Shown here: in pieces, positions 49,753 to 60,876 of the stretch
Numbering within the stretch: the first letter of the stretch is position 1
Layout: each line of letters starts with the position of its first letter
Assembly: GCF_000234665.1 (NCBI RefSeq)
Contig: NC_018332.1
Coordinates: forward strand, 1,049,568 to 1,113,567
Source of the DNA: Leishmania mexicana MHOM/GT/2001/U1103
Lineage: Eukaryota; Euglenozoa; Kinetoplastea; Trypanosomatida; Trypanosomatidae
Direction of reading: 5' to 3'
DNA: 64,000 bases
Position numbers and translations under genes: made by a program
Notes under the pieces: generated by a model
What the model was told of the DNA's origin: nothing
Database searches by the model: none
What the model saw: only the letters and a program-made list of their open reading frames with translations

Positions 49753-50731
49753 CGTGTATATCACCCCGCCAGAGAGCACACGCACCCATACCCGTGCAGC
49801 AGGGCCACAGCTTGAAGGAAGGACCGTTAAAGGAAAAAGAGAGCGGCGACGGTGTCCATGCCGTGCGGGCGAAAAGGCGGACAGAAACAGCGAAGGAGAA
49901 GGTGCCAGTGTGAGCAAAGAACGCGGAGGAGGTGGTGCATGGAGGAAGGGAGAGCACAGCACGCAGAGTGCTATGCCGCTTACTGCTGTCCACGATGGAG
50001 CGAAAAAAAGACGATAACTTTGTGTGCTTCGTCGAGTGCATCGATTCGAAACTCACCGCCTGCGGTCCATGGCGAAGCACTCGATAGAGTACACACTCGT
50101 GCCACCACAAGGCGCAACAGCAGCCCCCACATCTGGAGTGGGGGTGGGGAGACGAGGAGGAGGCGATATAGAAAGTGATGAGGGAGAGGGGAGTGGATCA
50201 GTGCCACAAGAAGCTCAACCACGACAACAATTATCGCTACCGACTAAACGCCGCTGCAAAACTCGCTCAGTTTGAACTTACGATAAGCGCCAGTGCCCCC
50301 TCCCCACAACACACACACACATAATGGCGAAAACAAAACATAAGAACACATATTCACCGCAACAAACATGTCTAACTGCGACACCACGGCAGCCTCTGCT
50401 GGCGCCACAAAACCAGAACACTTCGGCGCGGGGGAGGGGGACACGCAGTGGCCTACGCGGAGACATGTGTGGTTGGCGGCACGGGTGCAAAGTCGGATGG
50501 GTGTTTCAGAGGCTCTCACGAGGCAGCGACCTCCCCAAGAGAGAGAGGGCATACCAAGACGCTCGAGCTCTCTCTCACTCCTTCTTGCAATCATTCTTGC
50601 TGCCCATCTGCACGTAGCGGTTCGATAGATGGTGCTGTATCCTTTAAAGCGCCTGCACGGGCGCGCGCACGCCCCTTCCCTCTAGCCTCCAGCGTGCGCA
50701 TTCTCCTCATCCCGCATGCGCCCTGTCGCCT
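49753..50731. other. Intergenic spacer
   Basis: Leader of the 179 aa gene and 3' UTR of the SPX transporter. A short CA run occurs at about 50309-50322. No other gene or repeat is seen. Confidence 0.55.
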
Positions 50732-52936
50732 TCAATGGTCGGCAGGGAGCACATAGTTGGTGAAGGGCACCATCCATGTCACGAGGCACGCCGTGAACAC
50801 CAGCGTGATCACCGTACCACAAAAGAGGAAGTCCTTCGCTCGCAAGTACAACTTGCCCTTCGAATCTTCGGCCAGCAGTGAGTTCACGTTGGGGAAGGAG
50901 CTGATAGGGAATGCCATGGCACCGGAGCACATCAAGGCGGACAGCATGACCATCGACTGTGGAGTGACGGGCATGATACCAGGGGACTCGGGCATGAGGA
51001 AGCCGATCTTCACAATTATAGGTAGCAAGATCATAGCCGCCACCGTGTGAGACACAAAGGTCGTGATGATGCCCACGGCGACGAGCACCACCAACAGGGT
51101 GAGGTACGGCGACGAGTCTGTCAGGGTTGACTTCATGCTCATAGCAATGATGTCAAGCAAGTGAGAGTCTCGAGCGCAGAGCCCCAGCATGTTACCTCCG
51201 GCAAGCAAGAACATTAGATGCCAGGAGAGTGTGTTGAAGTCCTCCTTCGACAAGATACCGATACCAAAGAACACGACAATCGGGATGAGAGCCACGATGC
51301 CGGTGTCGCCAAACAAAAGATTGGCCGGCAGGATCCAGAGCGTGATTGTGATAGCCGACACCACCAGCACCACCACGCGTGTCGCGGAAGACACCGGCTC
51401 CTCTGCCGCGGTGTTTACAACCTGCAGCGGGATATACGGGACATCGATAAACGGCCGCCATACAATCAGCACAACTGCCCACGCTGCGACCACACTGAAG
51501 AGCACGACCGGGAGGGCGACGCTGACCCACTGCGCGAAGGATACTTTATAGAAGCTCAGCGCTGAGATGGCGACGGCGTTCTGCGGAGACGCGATGGGCG
51601 AGAGCATGCCACCGATGTTGCACGCAAAGGCAAGGCCCAGCAGGATGCCGTGCGGCGCGTTCGTCCCCTCTGGGAACTCCCACAGAGTGCGCTGCACTAC
51701 CCCGAGCACCAGCAACGGGGCCGCCACATTCGACACGAAGGCACACAAGAGGCAGCTGGACAGCATCACACCAAGCAAATAAAGCGACGGGCGGTGCGCC
51801 GTCCACCGATGCAGCATACTCGCAGCATACATCTCCAGGTTCGTGCGCGAAAACGCCTTGGCGATGGTGAGACCACCCATGACGAGAATCTGAACATGAT
51901 TGAAGAGTTTACCCAAGATGATATGCGACGCCACCGTTGCTGTCGCGCTCTCATGCTTTGTCGGGTCCCTGACAATGCGCAACGGGACAGCAACGAGCGG
52001 AATGAGCATGGCCGTGCAGAAGAACGGAATCGCCTCGGTGATCCACAGTGTGATTACGAGCACGAAAAGGGCCAGGCAGTTGTGGGCCGCTGGCTCCTCC
52101 GTTAGTACCGGCAGCTGCTTCACCACCAGGAACAGCGCGGCCCCGACGAAGATGTAGCGCCACCTCGCATGCCACTCCTGTAACATGGCCACGTTGGCGT
52201 ACTGGTCCAGCGGTACCTTGAACTTGCGTTCAAAGTCCACGCTTACGTCTAACAAGAGGTTGCGCAAACGCGGCATGAGGGTGACCAGCCGCGAGCGGGC
52301 GAGCTCGGCCTCGATGGCAGCCGTGCAGTCGTCTTCCATGTAGCGATACTTCTTCAGTTTCTTGGCGGACTTGCGGATGGCCTCAAGGTTTAGCTCCGCG
52401 AAGTGCTGCAGTTGATGCGCGTTTGAGTGCCACTCGAGGAAGAGTGCTCGCGGTGTATTGCTCTCCACTTCCTTCACCTGTGAGTCACCAATGAGCAGTA
52501 AAAAAAGTCGCTTGAGGATAGCGCCAAGGCCGGTGGGCTGGTGGCGCGGCACCACATCCCCGTCCACAACTGACGGGTCACACACAGAGCTGGTGGCGGT
52601 GCTCACAAGCCCTGTCTCCTCGTTTGGCGCTTCGTCGTTCGCGCTGCTGCCCTTCTTGCGGCGGTAGAACTTGCGCGGCTTTGTCGCCGGGCCCACAGGG
52701 AGGTCGGGATTCATCTTCATGAGTCTGTCGTGCTCCTCCTGCAAGTCCGTCATGAGCTGCTGAAAGAGGCCCTCTGCCTTCGCGAGTTCCTCTGTTATGA
52801 TGTTGAAGAGTTCATTGCTGAACTCGCTGCCGCGGAGCTCGGAGTTGTGGATGAACTGTTTGAGTCGCTTGTAACTGACGTAGTAGTCGGCCCACTCCAA
52901 CACAATCTCATCCTGCAGGCGCTTTCCGAACTTCAT
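50732..52936 (-). CDS. PHO91: SPX-domain sodium/phosphate (SLC13/DASS-type) transporter, PHO91-like
   Basis: A 734-residue fusion of an N-terminal SPX domain and a divalent anion/Na+ symporter. The SPX opens MKFGKRLQDEIVLEWADYYVSYKRLKQFI, and its basic helix recurs near residue 195 as IRKSAKKLKKYRYMEDD; these lysines bind inositol pyrophosphates in the family. From about residue 255 on there are some 11-12 membrane helices, starting WRYIFVGAALFLVVKQL and LFVLVITLWITEAIPFFCTAMLIPL. Two DASS-like repeats contain SPIASPQNAVAI and, near the end, SNFP-type AFPISSFPNVNSLL. The closest known role is export of phosphate from acidocalcisomes/vacuoles (yeast Pho91, Trypanosoma Pho91), gated by the SPX domain. 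The protein ends in a membrane helix. The start at MKFGKRL is typical for SPX proteins. Confidence 0.92.
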   Translation of the reverse strand: MKFGKRLQDEIVLEWADYYVSYKRLKQFIHNSELRGSEFSNELFNIITEELAKAEGLFQQLMTDLQEEHDRLMKMNPDLPVGPATKPRKFYRRKKGSSANDEAPNEETGLVSTATSSVCDPSVVDGDVVPRHQPTGLGAILKRLFLLLIGDSQVKEVESNTPRALFLEWHSNAHQLQHFAELNLEAIRKSAKKLKKYRYMEDDCTAAIEAELARSRLVTLMPRLRNLLLDVSVDFERKFKVPLDQYANVAMLQEWHARWRYIFVGAALFLVVKQLPVLTEEPAAHNCLALFVLVITLWITEAIPFFCTAMLIPLVAVPLRIVRDPTKHESATATVASHIILGKLFNHVQILVMGGLTIAKAFSRTNLEMYAASMLHRWTAHRPSLYLLGVMLSSCLLCAFVSNVAAPLLVLGVVQRTLWEFPEGTNAPHGILLGLAFACNIGGMLSPIASPQNAVAISALSFYKVSFAQWVSVALPVVLFSVVAAWAVVLIVWRPFIDVPYIPLQVVNTAAEEPVSSATRVVVLVVSAITITLWILPANLLFGDTGIVALIPIVVFFGIGILSKEDFNTLSWHLMFLLAGGNMLGLCARDSHLLDIIAMSMKSTLTDSSPYLTLLVVLVAVGIITTFVSHTVAAMILLPIIVKIGFLMPESPGIMPVTPQSMVMLSALMCSGAMAFPISSFPNVNSLLAEDSKGKLYLRAKDFLFCGTVITLVFTACLVTWMVPFTNYVLPADH

Positions 52937-53900
52937 GTCTGCTCAGCCGCGTCGGTGCAGCAACCGCCTGTGCGTGCGTGCGTGCGTGCGTGAGCGTGCG
53001 CTCTGGTGCCTGTGCTTGCGTCTGCGCGAAGCTGATGATATGCTTCGATGTGGCAGTGCGTGAAAGAAGCGGAGAGGGGGTAAACCGGATGAGAGGAGGA
53101 GAGCATGGGGGAGACCTCGCTCGAGTCGTGAGAGTCCTCTCAGCGCACTCTGCCCTTCAGGGCTGTGAGTCACCCACGCAGAACGGGAAAGAGGACCGAC
53201 ACGGCACATGCAAACGAAGAGAAGTCGATTCATCCGCGAGGAGTAAAGGGGGACGAGGTGGCAGCGACGGCATAGCATGAGTGGCACACCCGCGCCAAAC
53301 ATGCTGCCTGCACTCCCATCCCTCTAAGGTGGCCCGCTGCCGCCACTGCACGCACCTGCGGGACAGGAAAAGCACTACAGGAAGGGAGAACACAACTAAT
53401 GCTGAAGCACCGATGCGGCAAAAGCACTCCGTCTCGGTGTCCGGCTGGAGCAGTAGGTGGCGCCAACGACAAAGATACCTGCAAGCAGCTGCATATGGCT
53501 TGACCTGGTTGAGTAATCACGTACAGCGGTCGCCGAGCGCTGCGTATCGCCGACAAGTAGAACAAACAGTGTTTTGACGCGGCGTCTGAAGCACTGCGGG
53601 AGCGCGGGTATTCTTCAGCGGTTCGCTCTCGAGTCCGCACAGACACACTGATGCATAAAAAAATGGATAAAATAGGTGCAAATGGCGAGAGCAGATTACG
53701 TTCCGTTGATATGACAACCCATGTCTGCGAGAGAGAGGAACTGCACGCGGGGGGGGGTTGGGAGCAGCTAGGACGAAAAAGAGGTAGGCCTGGATTAGCC
53801 CCATATGCAGCCACGCAAAGGTGCGTACACATAGACAGCAGCAGTCCAGGCGGCATGGCGCGGTGGTGGTGCGAGCAAAGGGCACAGCACCGTGGCAGCT
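52937..53900. other. Intergenic spacer with (TGCG)n repeat
   Basis: A TGCG repeat (52970-52992) sits directly upstream of the transporter start in the transcribed direction. The remainder is the 3' flank of the PH-like gene, with a G-rich run at 53750-53760. Nothing else is supported. Confidence 0.55.
52970..52992. repeat. (TGCG)n tetranucleotide repeat
   Basis: Five to six TGCG units, 34 nt from the SPX transporter start codon in the leader region. Confidence 0.85.
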
Positions 53901-55445
53901 CTACCGCACTACACGGTCACCAGACAACTCGTTTGATAGACCTTGCTCTCCAGGCACTGGGGTCTGTGCTTCGCGGCGGGCGACAGACAAGAAGATGACA
54001 GGCCGCTTCAGCGTCGCCTCGAGCCATTGCAGCCATTGGAGCCTGCGAGAGAAGCTGCCTGCCTCGCACTCGAGCGTCACCATCCTATGTGCCCCCGTCG
54101 GCCCCATCGGCCCTAGTAAGGACGGCTGCTCAGTGCTTGCGGCCCCGTCGCCTGCCATACCTGCTGCTGTGTGGAGAAACTCTAGGTAGAAGGCTGTCCC
54201 GCTAAGATCATTGTCAGCGTACACCGCAAGCTTCTCCAACTCGATACGCCCATCCACTTGCTTGCCGAACCACCGCTTGCGCCGCAGGACGAGAAATGCG
54301 CGCGCAGCCGGCAGCCGTGCGTCGTTGAGGCTGTTCGTTCGCTCCACTTGTACTTCTCGGTTGTGTAGTGCGCCATCCGCGCCGCGCACCTTCAAGAGTC
54401 CCTTCAAGGGCACCCCAATACGGTCTATACTGCCGTTTGAGCCCCCGGACGCGTCGCCTTTTGCGCTTCCCGACAGGAAAAAGTCAATGTAGCACGCGAT
54501 CGCCTCCTGCGTCGGCTTCTCAATGTGGGCCATCTTGCCCCTAGTCACACGGCTGATGGAGGGGGATGTCGCAGCAACAGAAGAGGGGTGTTTGTCGTCA
54601 TCGACTACGAAGACGGCGTCTCGGTCAGTGCGAACAGAGTCCAGCAACAGCCCCAAGTACGCCTCCGCGCAGAACGACATCCACACGTTGCGTTCTTCCG
54701 TTGACACAAAGCACAGCCTGACCCTTGTGTACGGAACAGCGCCCCCACCGGGCACTGCTGTGTGAGAGGCCGAGGAGGATGTCGAGGACGAGTGCCGCGG
54801 ATTCACTGCGTTTGCCGGAGCCGCTCGAAAAACAAGGAGAAGTCCTATGCCACCATAAGCGCTGGATAGCGTGTGAATGACCTCCTTCTTCGATACGGAG
54901 GAGCTGGACGGGGTCGCGGTGCACGGTGCGTTTCGGTTAGTGGAGGCGTCGAGAGGTGCCAAAACGTTGCTGTGTCCTGCTGCCGTGTGAAAGGACGAGC
55001 GGAAGTGCGCAAAAACAGCCGCATCTCGTTGCATGACGGGGTCACTCGCGACCTCGACGAGCGTCGATAGCGGAGCGACGAAGAGGAGTCTCCCCTTGGT
55101 GCATTTTCCGCTCGGCATCTCCCGCACTTCAAACGCCAAGTTGCTCTCCAACTCCACCACTCGAATGAGGCACGCTTGAAACGACCGATTGATGCGCGTG
55201 GTCAGGTACGACCTTAGTTTCGTCATGGACTTTATTAGGGAGAAGCGAGGGCGCTCATCCTTGCCAGACTGCCGCAGCGGCAACCCGTAGCAGTCAAACG
55301 AATTGCCGTTGAGCGTGTCCAGACGCACCGCCGCGTGCGCCTCCAAACATGTGAGGGAGCTCGCCGTCTGCCGAGGGGCCCTGGCGGAGCGGTCAAGGAG
55401 AGGCTCGGCACCGTCACGAAACGCCTTTGCGGATGCTTGCGACAT
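53901..55445 (-). CDS. Hypothetical protein with PH-like segments, 514 aa
   Basis: Starts MSQASAKAFRDGAEPLLDRS. Residues ~65-120 contain SLIKSMTKLRSYLTTRINRSFQACLIRVVEL. Two stretches look like the C-terminal part of pleckstrin-homology folds, where a conserved Trp sits in the last helix: RVRLCFVSTEERNVWMSFCAEAYLGLLL near 280, and MVTLECEAGSFSRRLQWLQWLEATL near 470. The second is preceded by FLVLRRKRWFGKQVDGRIELEKLAVYADNDLSG split over beta strands. This suggests two PH-like domains, which could bind lipid or protein. Between them is a Ser/Thr-rich linker. The frame is open 110 codons upstream in low-complexity leader. The domain call is tentative. Confidence 0.7.
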   Translation of the reverse strand: MSQASAKAFRDGAEPLLDRSARAPRQTASSLTCLEAHAAVRLDTLNGNSFDCYGLPLRQSGKDERPRFSLIKSMTKLRSYLTTRINRSFQACLIRVVELESNLAFEVREMPSGKCTKGRLLFVAPLSTLVEVASDPVMQRDAAVFAHFRSSFHTAAGHSNVLAPLDASTNRNAPCTATPSSSSVSKKEVIHTLSSAYGGIGLLLVFRAAPANAVNPRHSSSTSSSASHTAVPGGGAVPYTRVRLCFVSTEERNVWMSFCAEAYLGLLLDSVRTDRDAVFVVDDDKHPSSVAATSPSISRVTRGKMAHIEKPTQEAIACYIDFFLSGSAKGDASGGSNGSIDRIGVPLKGLLKVRGADGALHNREVQVERTNSLNDARLPAARAFLVLRRKRWFGKQVDGRIELEKLAVYADNDLSGTAFYLEFLHTAAGMAGDGAASTEQPSLLGPMGPTGAHRMVTLECEAGSFSRRLQWLQWLEATLKRPVIFLSVARREAQTPVPGEQGLSNELSGDRVVR

Positions 55446-55991
55446 GCGTTGTGGCTGAGCCACACTTAGCCAGCGGAGAGATGCAGTGGAGTCAACGAGA
55501 TTCAAAAAAAGGAAGGAAGAAAGTGAAGAACGGTACAGTAGGTGAGCGTCAACGCAACAGCAAGAGGCGGAGGAAGGGAGGGAGGGAGGGGGGGTGAGCG
55601 GCAGTGGAAACTTCGTCCTCGACTCACGGAGAGAGTAAGAGCCAAACACCACACACAGGTGCCAAGCACGCCGCGCCTGCAAGTTCAGCGCCGCACATGA
55701 GAGACAGGAATGTTGAACAGAAGACATGCAGAAAAGGTGTGCACTCTGGGCACCTGCTTTCGCCGCAAGACACACGCATGCACACAGCTCTTCCCGCCGA
55801 CAACGGCGCGAGCAGAGTCACTCCCAGATAAAAAGAAAAAATAATCTCTGCCTTTCGCCCGATCTCAAGCAGTTAGCCCTCGTTCTCGTCTGCCCAGGTC
55901 CGTGCGATGTTGCTCAAGAGGAAAGGAACTTTTCGTTATCGGCGCAATTGTTCGCCCATACAATATAAGTCGAGCTCCACTCGTCACGGCC

Positions 55992-56310
55992 TGTCACAGG
56001 CCCGGCATATCCAGCGGTGCGAAGCAGCCGTAGGCACCATGACAGCAATGCCCGCTCAGTCCTCGGAGCAGGGACTCAGACGAAAGCTCTACACACCACC
56101 CATTCATTTCTCACGTTGCCTCAGCCTCGCCCTCAGGAGGCAGTGAGGGCCCCGTGGAATACGTTCGAGTCACTCTCACACTTTGCCTATCATATGGACG
56201 GCACAAGCGTGCTCACAGTCGTAGGTCGCGCCACAATGCAACGTCATCCAGGACCTCAACCACCCCGCAACTGTCACGAGGGGAGTAGGAGCGACACAGG
56301 ACGAAGGAAA
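55992..56310. repeat. Dispersed repeat copy B, SIDER-like
   Basis: About 319 bp almost identical to 18686-19004 (roughly 97% by eye), in the same orientation. The two copies share both ends (start TGTCACAGGCCCGG, end GACGAAGGAAA), and the flanks are unrelated, so this is a discrete element rather than a segmental duplication. Confidence 0.8.
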
Positions 56311-57068
56311 GCGAGCTGTGAGCACACAAGCGTTCACGCACGCAGGCGTTGAGAGGATGTGAGAAGAGGGGCGGCAACAGCAAAAGAAAAGAAAGAAAAC
56401 AACTGCCCAGGCACACACACGCAATGACATGCACACACAGCTCCACATCGCAGTGGTAAAGTTTCAGCTTCTCAGAGTGCTTTACGTTTGCCGCGCAGAG
56501 GTGCAGGAGGAGAGACTCTCAGTGTGTGAAAGCGCTCCTCACCCGTTGACTGTTTGCTTCAAAGATTGCTTCATACCTGCACCAGCTATACTCCGCGTCT
56601 CTTCCATCTTCATCCCTCCCTCCTCTTCGCGTGCCTCGTCATTCGGTCAGGTGTCTGCGGGGGAATGACGCGCACGTCATGTGACAAGAAGGGTGCGCCA
56701 TAGCCAGCGCGTTGCAGCGACATGGAGGCCACCCCTTCCCTCCTTTGCCGGCTTCTGATGCTGCGGCATTTTCACTTGAGCTGCTGAGCACACGCCCCGC
56801 CAAGTCTCTGCCAGCCGTAGTTGCGCAAAACATATCTTCTTGTTTCCAGCAGACGCAGGCAGCTTGTTCAATTCTATGACGATACGTACTTGCTGGCCTA
56901 CTCATGTACACACTGGCACGAACGCCGAAGTACAGAGAGAAATGAGGGGAGCAGGGCTGAGGTGGCAAACGGGTCGGTGATAGTGAAACAAGTAGAAGCG
57001 AAGCTCACACCAAGAAAGCAAACTACACCACGAAGAACCGCGCCAAATTATTATTAGTCATGCGCACA

Positions 57069-57110
57069 TTTAGATGCATACATACATGCGTACATACGCA
57101 CGCATCTAAA
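57069..57110. repeat. Inverted repeat (9 bp arms, 24 nt loop)
   Basis: Arms TTTAGATGC and GCATCTAAA flank an alternating ATAC/TGCG loop. It could fold as a hairpin in the 3' UTR of the CCCH gene. It may be chance in a low-complexity stretch. Confidence 0.4.
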
Positions 57111-58130
57111 AACGCTCCAGCCAGAGGAAGGAGAGAAAAGGTAGAGGCTGAAGTCAAGAGTTGCAGCAGCGGCTCAGGACTGTCAATGTTGAAGGAGTAC
57201 TCGAGGTGCATCTGCGTGTTGTGGGTGCTTTACATACTCGCTTGTTCTCATGTGCTTTGGTGTGACTGCGCATCCCAGTCCGCACATAATTCCTTTCTCC
57301 GTTCACAAGCAATGAAATGTTATACCAACTGGTGGTCGGAGAGAAAAAGGGAGGTAATGTGCAGCTCCAACCTACCCAAAGACTCGCGCCCATCCATCAT
57401 ACAGCACCATTGAGGGAAATAAGAACGCAAGGCAGACTAATCAACTTATACCGAGAGCTGGAAGCAATCAAAGCATGAAATGAAAAGAGCAGAAGTAGCC
57501 TTCGCTACTGCTGCAGTGATACCCCTTTCCCTGACTTCCATCCGCTGCGCTGTCTAACCCATCACCCGCACCAACGCACCGCGCGCCTGCCGTTCAATAG
57601 ACACACACACACGTGAATGCACACCCAGATACAACGCGGGAGAGTAAGAGAGGAGGGCAAACCAAAGAAGGCGGCAGCGGAAAGAATAAGGGTCAGCGAG
57701 AGGTCTCACGCCCAGCACGGCAAGGAAGCGCACATTGAGATCAAATGTGAGGAGCACAAAATAAAAGAAAAAGCACGTGAAGGAGAGAGCTGAAGAGCAG
57801 AGCAGGTGGGGAAAGGGGAGGGAGCACGGGGGGGGGCAGGAAGAAAGTGAGGAGCTGGGAACTACTGTGACACTCGGGGCCATTATAGATATGTGACTGT
57901 GTGTACATGTATATATATGTGGATGGAGGGGCCCGGTATTCTGTCAGCGCCGCCTTTGATGTCTTCCGCAGTTCTGCGAGCGCGTGGATGGGCGGCATCT
58001 CTGTGTTGTGCAGAAAGGTGATAGTATGCTCAGAGGAAAAATAGCGCAAGCCGTTCACATACACACACACCGATGCACTCACTCGTGGGGGCACATCTGT
58101 TAGTACACATGCACATACCGACACACTTCA

Positions 58131-59138
58131 TCAGGTTTCTATTACAGAGGAGGCGTGAGAGGAGTTGTACGGGTTGTGGCGCCAAACCAACCCAGAGGTA
58201 GTGGAGCTGAAGGACCGTGACATCAACGGGGATCGCCCCAACAAGAGCACACCGTTGTCCGGCGTCGGGCTTGGCGCTGTCGCCGCGAGCGCAAGAGGGT
58301 CGAAGCGGATTGGTGGGGTGACGCCGAGGTTGGCGCTGACGCTCATCGGCACCGTCACCGATGAAGCCGGCTGCGAGCGCATTTGCAGCGGGGAGGAGTC
58401 AGAAGCGTGAAATCCCTTGTCCAGGAGAGTCATGAGCTCTTGATTAGTTTCAGGGGGCTTTCCTATGGCCAACACTGGCGCAGTGAGGTGCTTCTCCACC
58501 TTGACCGCCGCCCTCTGCTGATCGATATGAGCCATCAGTTGCCGGCACAGGTGCACAAAATTGCATTCTCCCTCGAAGCGGCAGCAGGGCGACCCATCTG
58601 CGCCGCTGTGCAGCCGGCAGAGCGCTGAGGTTGGCACGACCACATCTACTGGTGCCTGCATGCCAGCGGTGCTCGTCTGAGCGGCGATGAGACTGCGCAG
58701 TCCGTTGGTTACCAGTGTCTGGGGCAGCTGTGCCCACCCTACCGTCTCACCGTCGTCGTTCCGCACAACCAGCCGCAGGGCAGGGTTGATGCCTGAGGTA
58801 TTGCTAGGGGCGCCGTGTAGGGCACAACACGTCGGCTCCGCGAGCGCCTTGGCCCGTAGCTCGAGCACCAGATCGATATTGGCGTGCGCTTGGAAGCAGT
58901 TCGTGCCCTGTCGGCAACGCCCCTCCAGAAACACCCGGCAGAGCGAAGGCACGCCTTTGCGGTGCATCGCGCGAGTGTCCAGCATAGACTGTAAAGGAAT
59001 AAGCAGGCGCTTGCTGAGGGGGTCGATCACGGCAAACATGCCGGGTGGGATGCCATCGGTGCTCAGCACGTTCTGAACTGAGCGACCCTCCGGGGGTCCC
59101 CTACGTTTATTGCGGTTGCGGTGCATCACCTCTTTCAT
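58131..59138 (-). CDS. CCCH zinc-finger protein (ZC3H), putative RNA-binding
   Basis: A 335-residue protein with two C3H1-type fingers. The first is CRVFLEGRCRQGTNCFQAH near residues 67-85 (C-x7-C-x5-C-x3-H). The second ends CCRFEGECNFVH near 185-197 and begins at CRLHSGADGSP (C-x11-C, longer than the standard first spacer). N-terminal residues 1-18 are very basic (MHRNRNKRRGPPEGR). The C-terminal 110 residues are Ser/Pro-rich and end with a Ser/His/Asn-rich tail. In trypanosomatids many such proteins bind 3' UTRs and set mRNA stability or translation, which is the main level of gene control there. The target and sign of action cannot be told from sequence. Met5 (MHRNR) is an alternative start. 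Confidence 0.88.
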   Translation of the reverse strand: MKEVMHRNRNKRRGPPEGRSVQNVLSTDGIPPGMFAVIDPLSKRLLIPLQSMLDTRAMHRKGVPSLCRVFLEGRCRQGTNCFQAHANIDLVLELRAKALAEPTCCALHGAPSNTSGINPALRLVVRNDDGETVGWAQLPQTLVTNGLRSLIAAQTSTAGMQAPVDVVVPTSALCRLHSGADGSPCCRFEGECNFVHLCRQLMAHIDQQRAAVKVEKHLTAPVLAIGKPPETNQELMTLLDKGFHASDSSPLQMRSQPASSVTVPMSVSANLGVTPPIRFDPLALAATAPSPTPDNGVLLLGRSPLMSRSFSSTTSGLVWRHNPYNSSHASSVIET

Positions 59139-60876
59139 TCAAGTGGAGCCGCCAAAGAAAGGGGGCGTCGAACACACACACACACAACAGCCACACAGAC
59201 ACACGGACAGGCGCACCAGTGCAACAGCAGCGCACGTATGAGTGACGACGTTTAAGCGTGTAGGTCCGTGTATGGGGCAGGGGAAGGCTGGAAGTGCTTC
59301 GCTCCTTTCACTTCGAGAGGTTGTTTTTTGTTGTTTTGCGGTTGTCGGGTCAAAGTGGGAAAGCCAGTTAAGGTGTGTGTGTGTGTATGTGTGTCTGTGA
59401 GAGGGGGAAGGAGAGGTAGCAAAGGTGGGTAGGCCAGTGCGCTGCTCAGGAGATGAAGCACAGCAAGATGTACCGAATGCGATACGGGGCAGAAGCGCGA
59501 GACAGAAGTGAATCCGACTTCGGTGATGAGGTGCGAATGGGGAGAAAACGAGAAGAGATTGACTAAGACAAATTCAGACAAGCCAGCCGAGGAGCGAAAC
59601 GTGAAGGGGCAGCAGCAGAAGGTAGACCGTCCGAGGTAGCGTGGAAAGTGAGAAGAGGCGCACACGCAGAGATGCAAACACTGTCGACGCTTGTTTCCCC
59701 CTCACTTCGCACACCCATCAATAACGACCAGTTACTGGCACACACACACACAAAACAAATAGTGAGCTGTATGAACCCGTGAATACGCTGGTAGGAGCGG
59801 GCAAGAAGGCGATGGCCCCCTTCTCGCACTTCTCACCCCTTTTCTGTCTTGCCGAAAAAACAACAAAAGGGAGGCGAGACTCTCCGCTGGGAGGCGCGAC
59901 CGAAGAAAGACGTGGGCGGTCGGCAGGGAAACGAATGAGAGAGACAGAGGGGCGATAGTACCGACACCAGAGATGGAGGGACTCTAGTTGCTAGCAGCTG
60001 TAACAGCAACAGTAACAGTGACGGCAAACACCGTGTTCAATGGCGATGCTTCACTCTCCTATCGCGCGTCACACGAAGTCACCCGCAAGTGCGTTCGTGT
60101 CACTGCCTGTCGGTGTCGGGGAAGGGGAGTAAGAAACTGAAAGAGTGGAGCAGAAATAGACGGTGAGATCGGTTAGGACACCATGAGAGTGGCCCGAGAG
60201 TCAACACAATGCAAGCTAAGAAAGGCAAGGAGAGAGCTGTATCCGACTGCGTCCACATGTGGGTGTGTAGGCGCGGGGAGTGGCGCGCACAAGTCAAGAA
60301 GACAGGTGAAAGAAGAGTCGTCGAGGAAACAAAAAAATAAATGCGGAGAGAAGAGGAGGGTGCGGAGCAGGAGCACCAGGAGAGAGAACAGAAAGAGAGA
60401 GTGGACTTGACAGGGCAGAGGAGAGCGGAGGAAAACTCCATCAAACATGGGCTGAGAGAGGAAGTGTGTGTGTGTGTTGGGGGGGGGTAGATCATGCGCA
60501 GTGGGTTTGCACTCAATAGCGCCACGTCTTGGGCTACGTGCGGCAAGCATGCGCTTCAAGAAGCTCCCAGAGATATACACCACTACCAGCCTCACGCCAA
60601 TGGCAACCGCGGAGGGAGTTGAAGCGCGCCATGATACACGAGAATGGCGAGAGTAGGTTTCATCAGCGGTTCACAAAAAACCTCGTGAGACACAGCAGTA
60701 CGCCGCCTCACTGCAAGTATTTCTCCAACGTGTTTATCTTCTTTGTGTGTCCTTCTCCCGCCTTCTCGCGAGGTTGCCCCGCGTTTCGGAGCCTCCCAGG
60801 ATGTGAGAGACGCTCGTCGCTGCGTTTACCGCGCCGCGTGCGATCTCACCATATTACGCCAGCGCAAGCGCGGTTG
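59139..60876. other. Intergenic spacer with (TG)n tract
   Basis: Leader of the CCCH gene and 3' UTR of the WD40 gene. Contains a TG run at 59373-59394, a G-rich run at 60478-60488 and an ACAGTA/ACAGCA-rich stretch near 60000-60025. Frames are short or repeat-driven. No gene is supported. Confidence 0.55.
59373..59394. repeat. (TG)n microsatellite
   Basis: TG dinucleotide run interrupted by one A, in the leader region of the CCCH zinc-finger gene. Confidence 0.85.

Larger units (their letters stand above)
55446..58130. other. Long spacer carrying a SIDER-like repeat
   Basis: In transcription order this is the 3' UTR of the CCCH zinc-finger gene followed by the leader of the PH-like gene. It carries repeat copy B (55992-56310) and an AT-richer zone with a 9 bp inverted repeat at 57069-57110. 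G-rich tracts at 55577-55593 and 57828-57837 are pyrimidine tracts on the transcribed strand. No coding sequence is supported. Confidence 0.55.
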
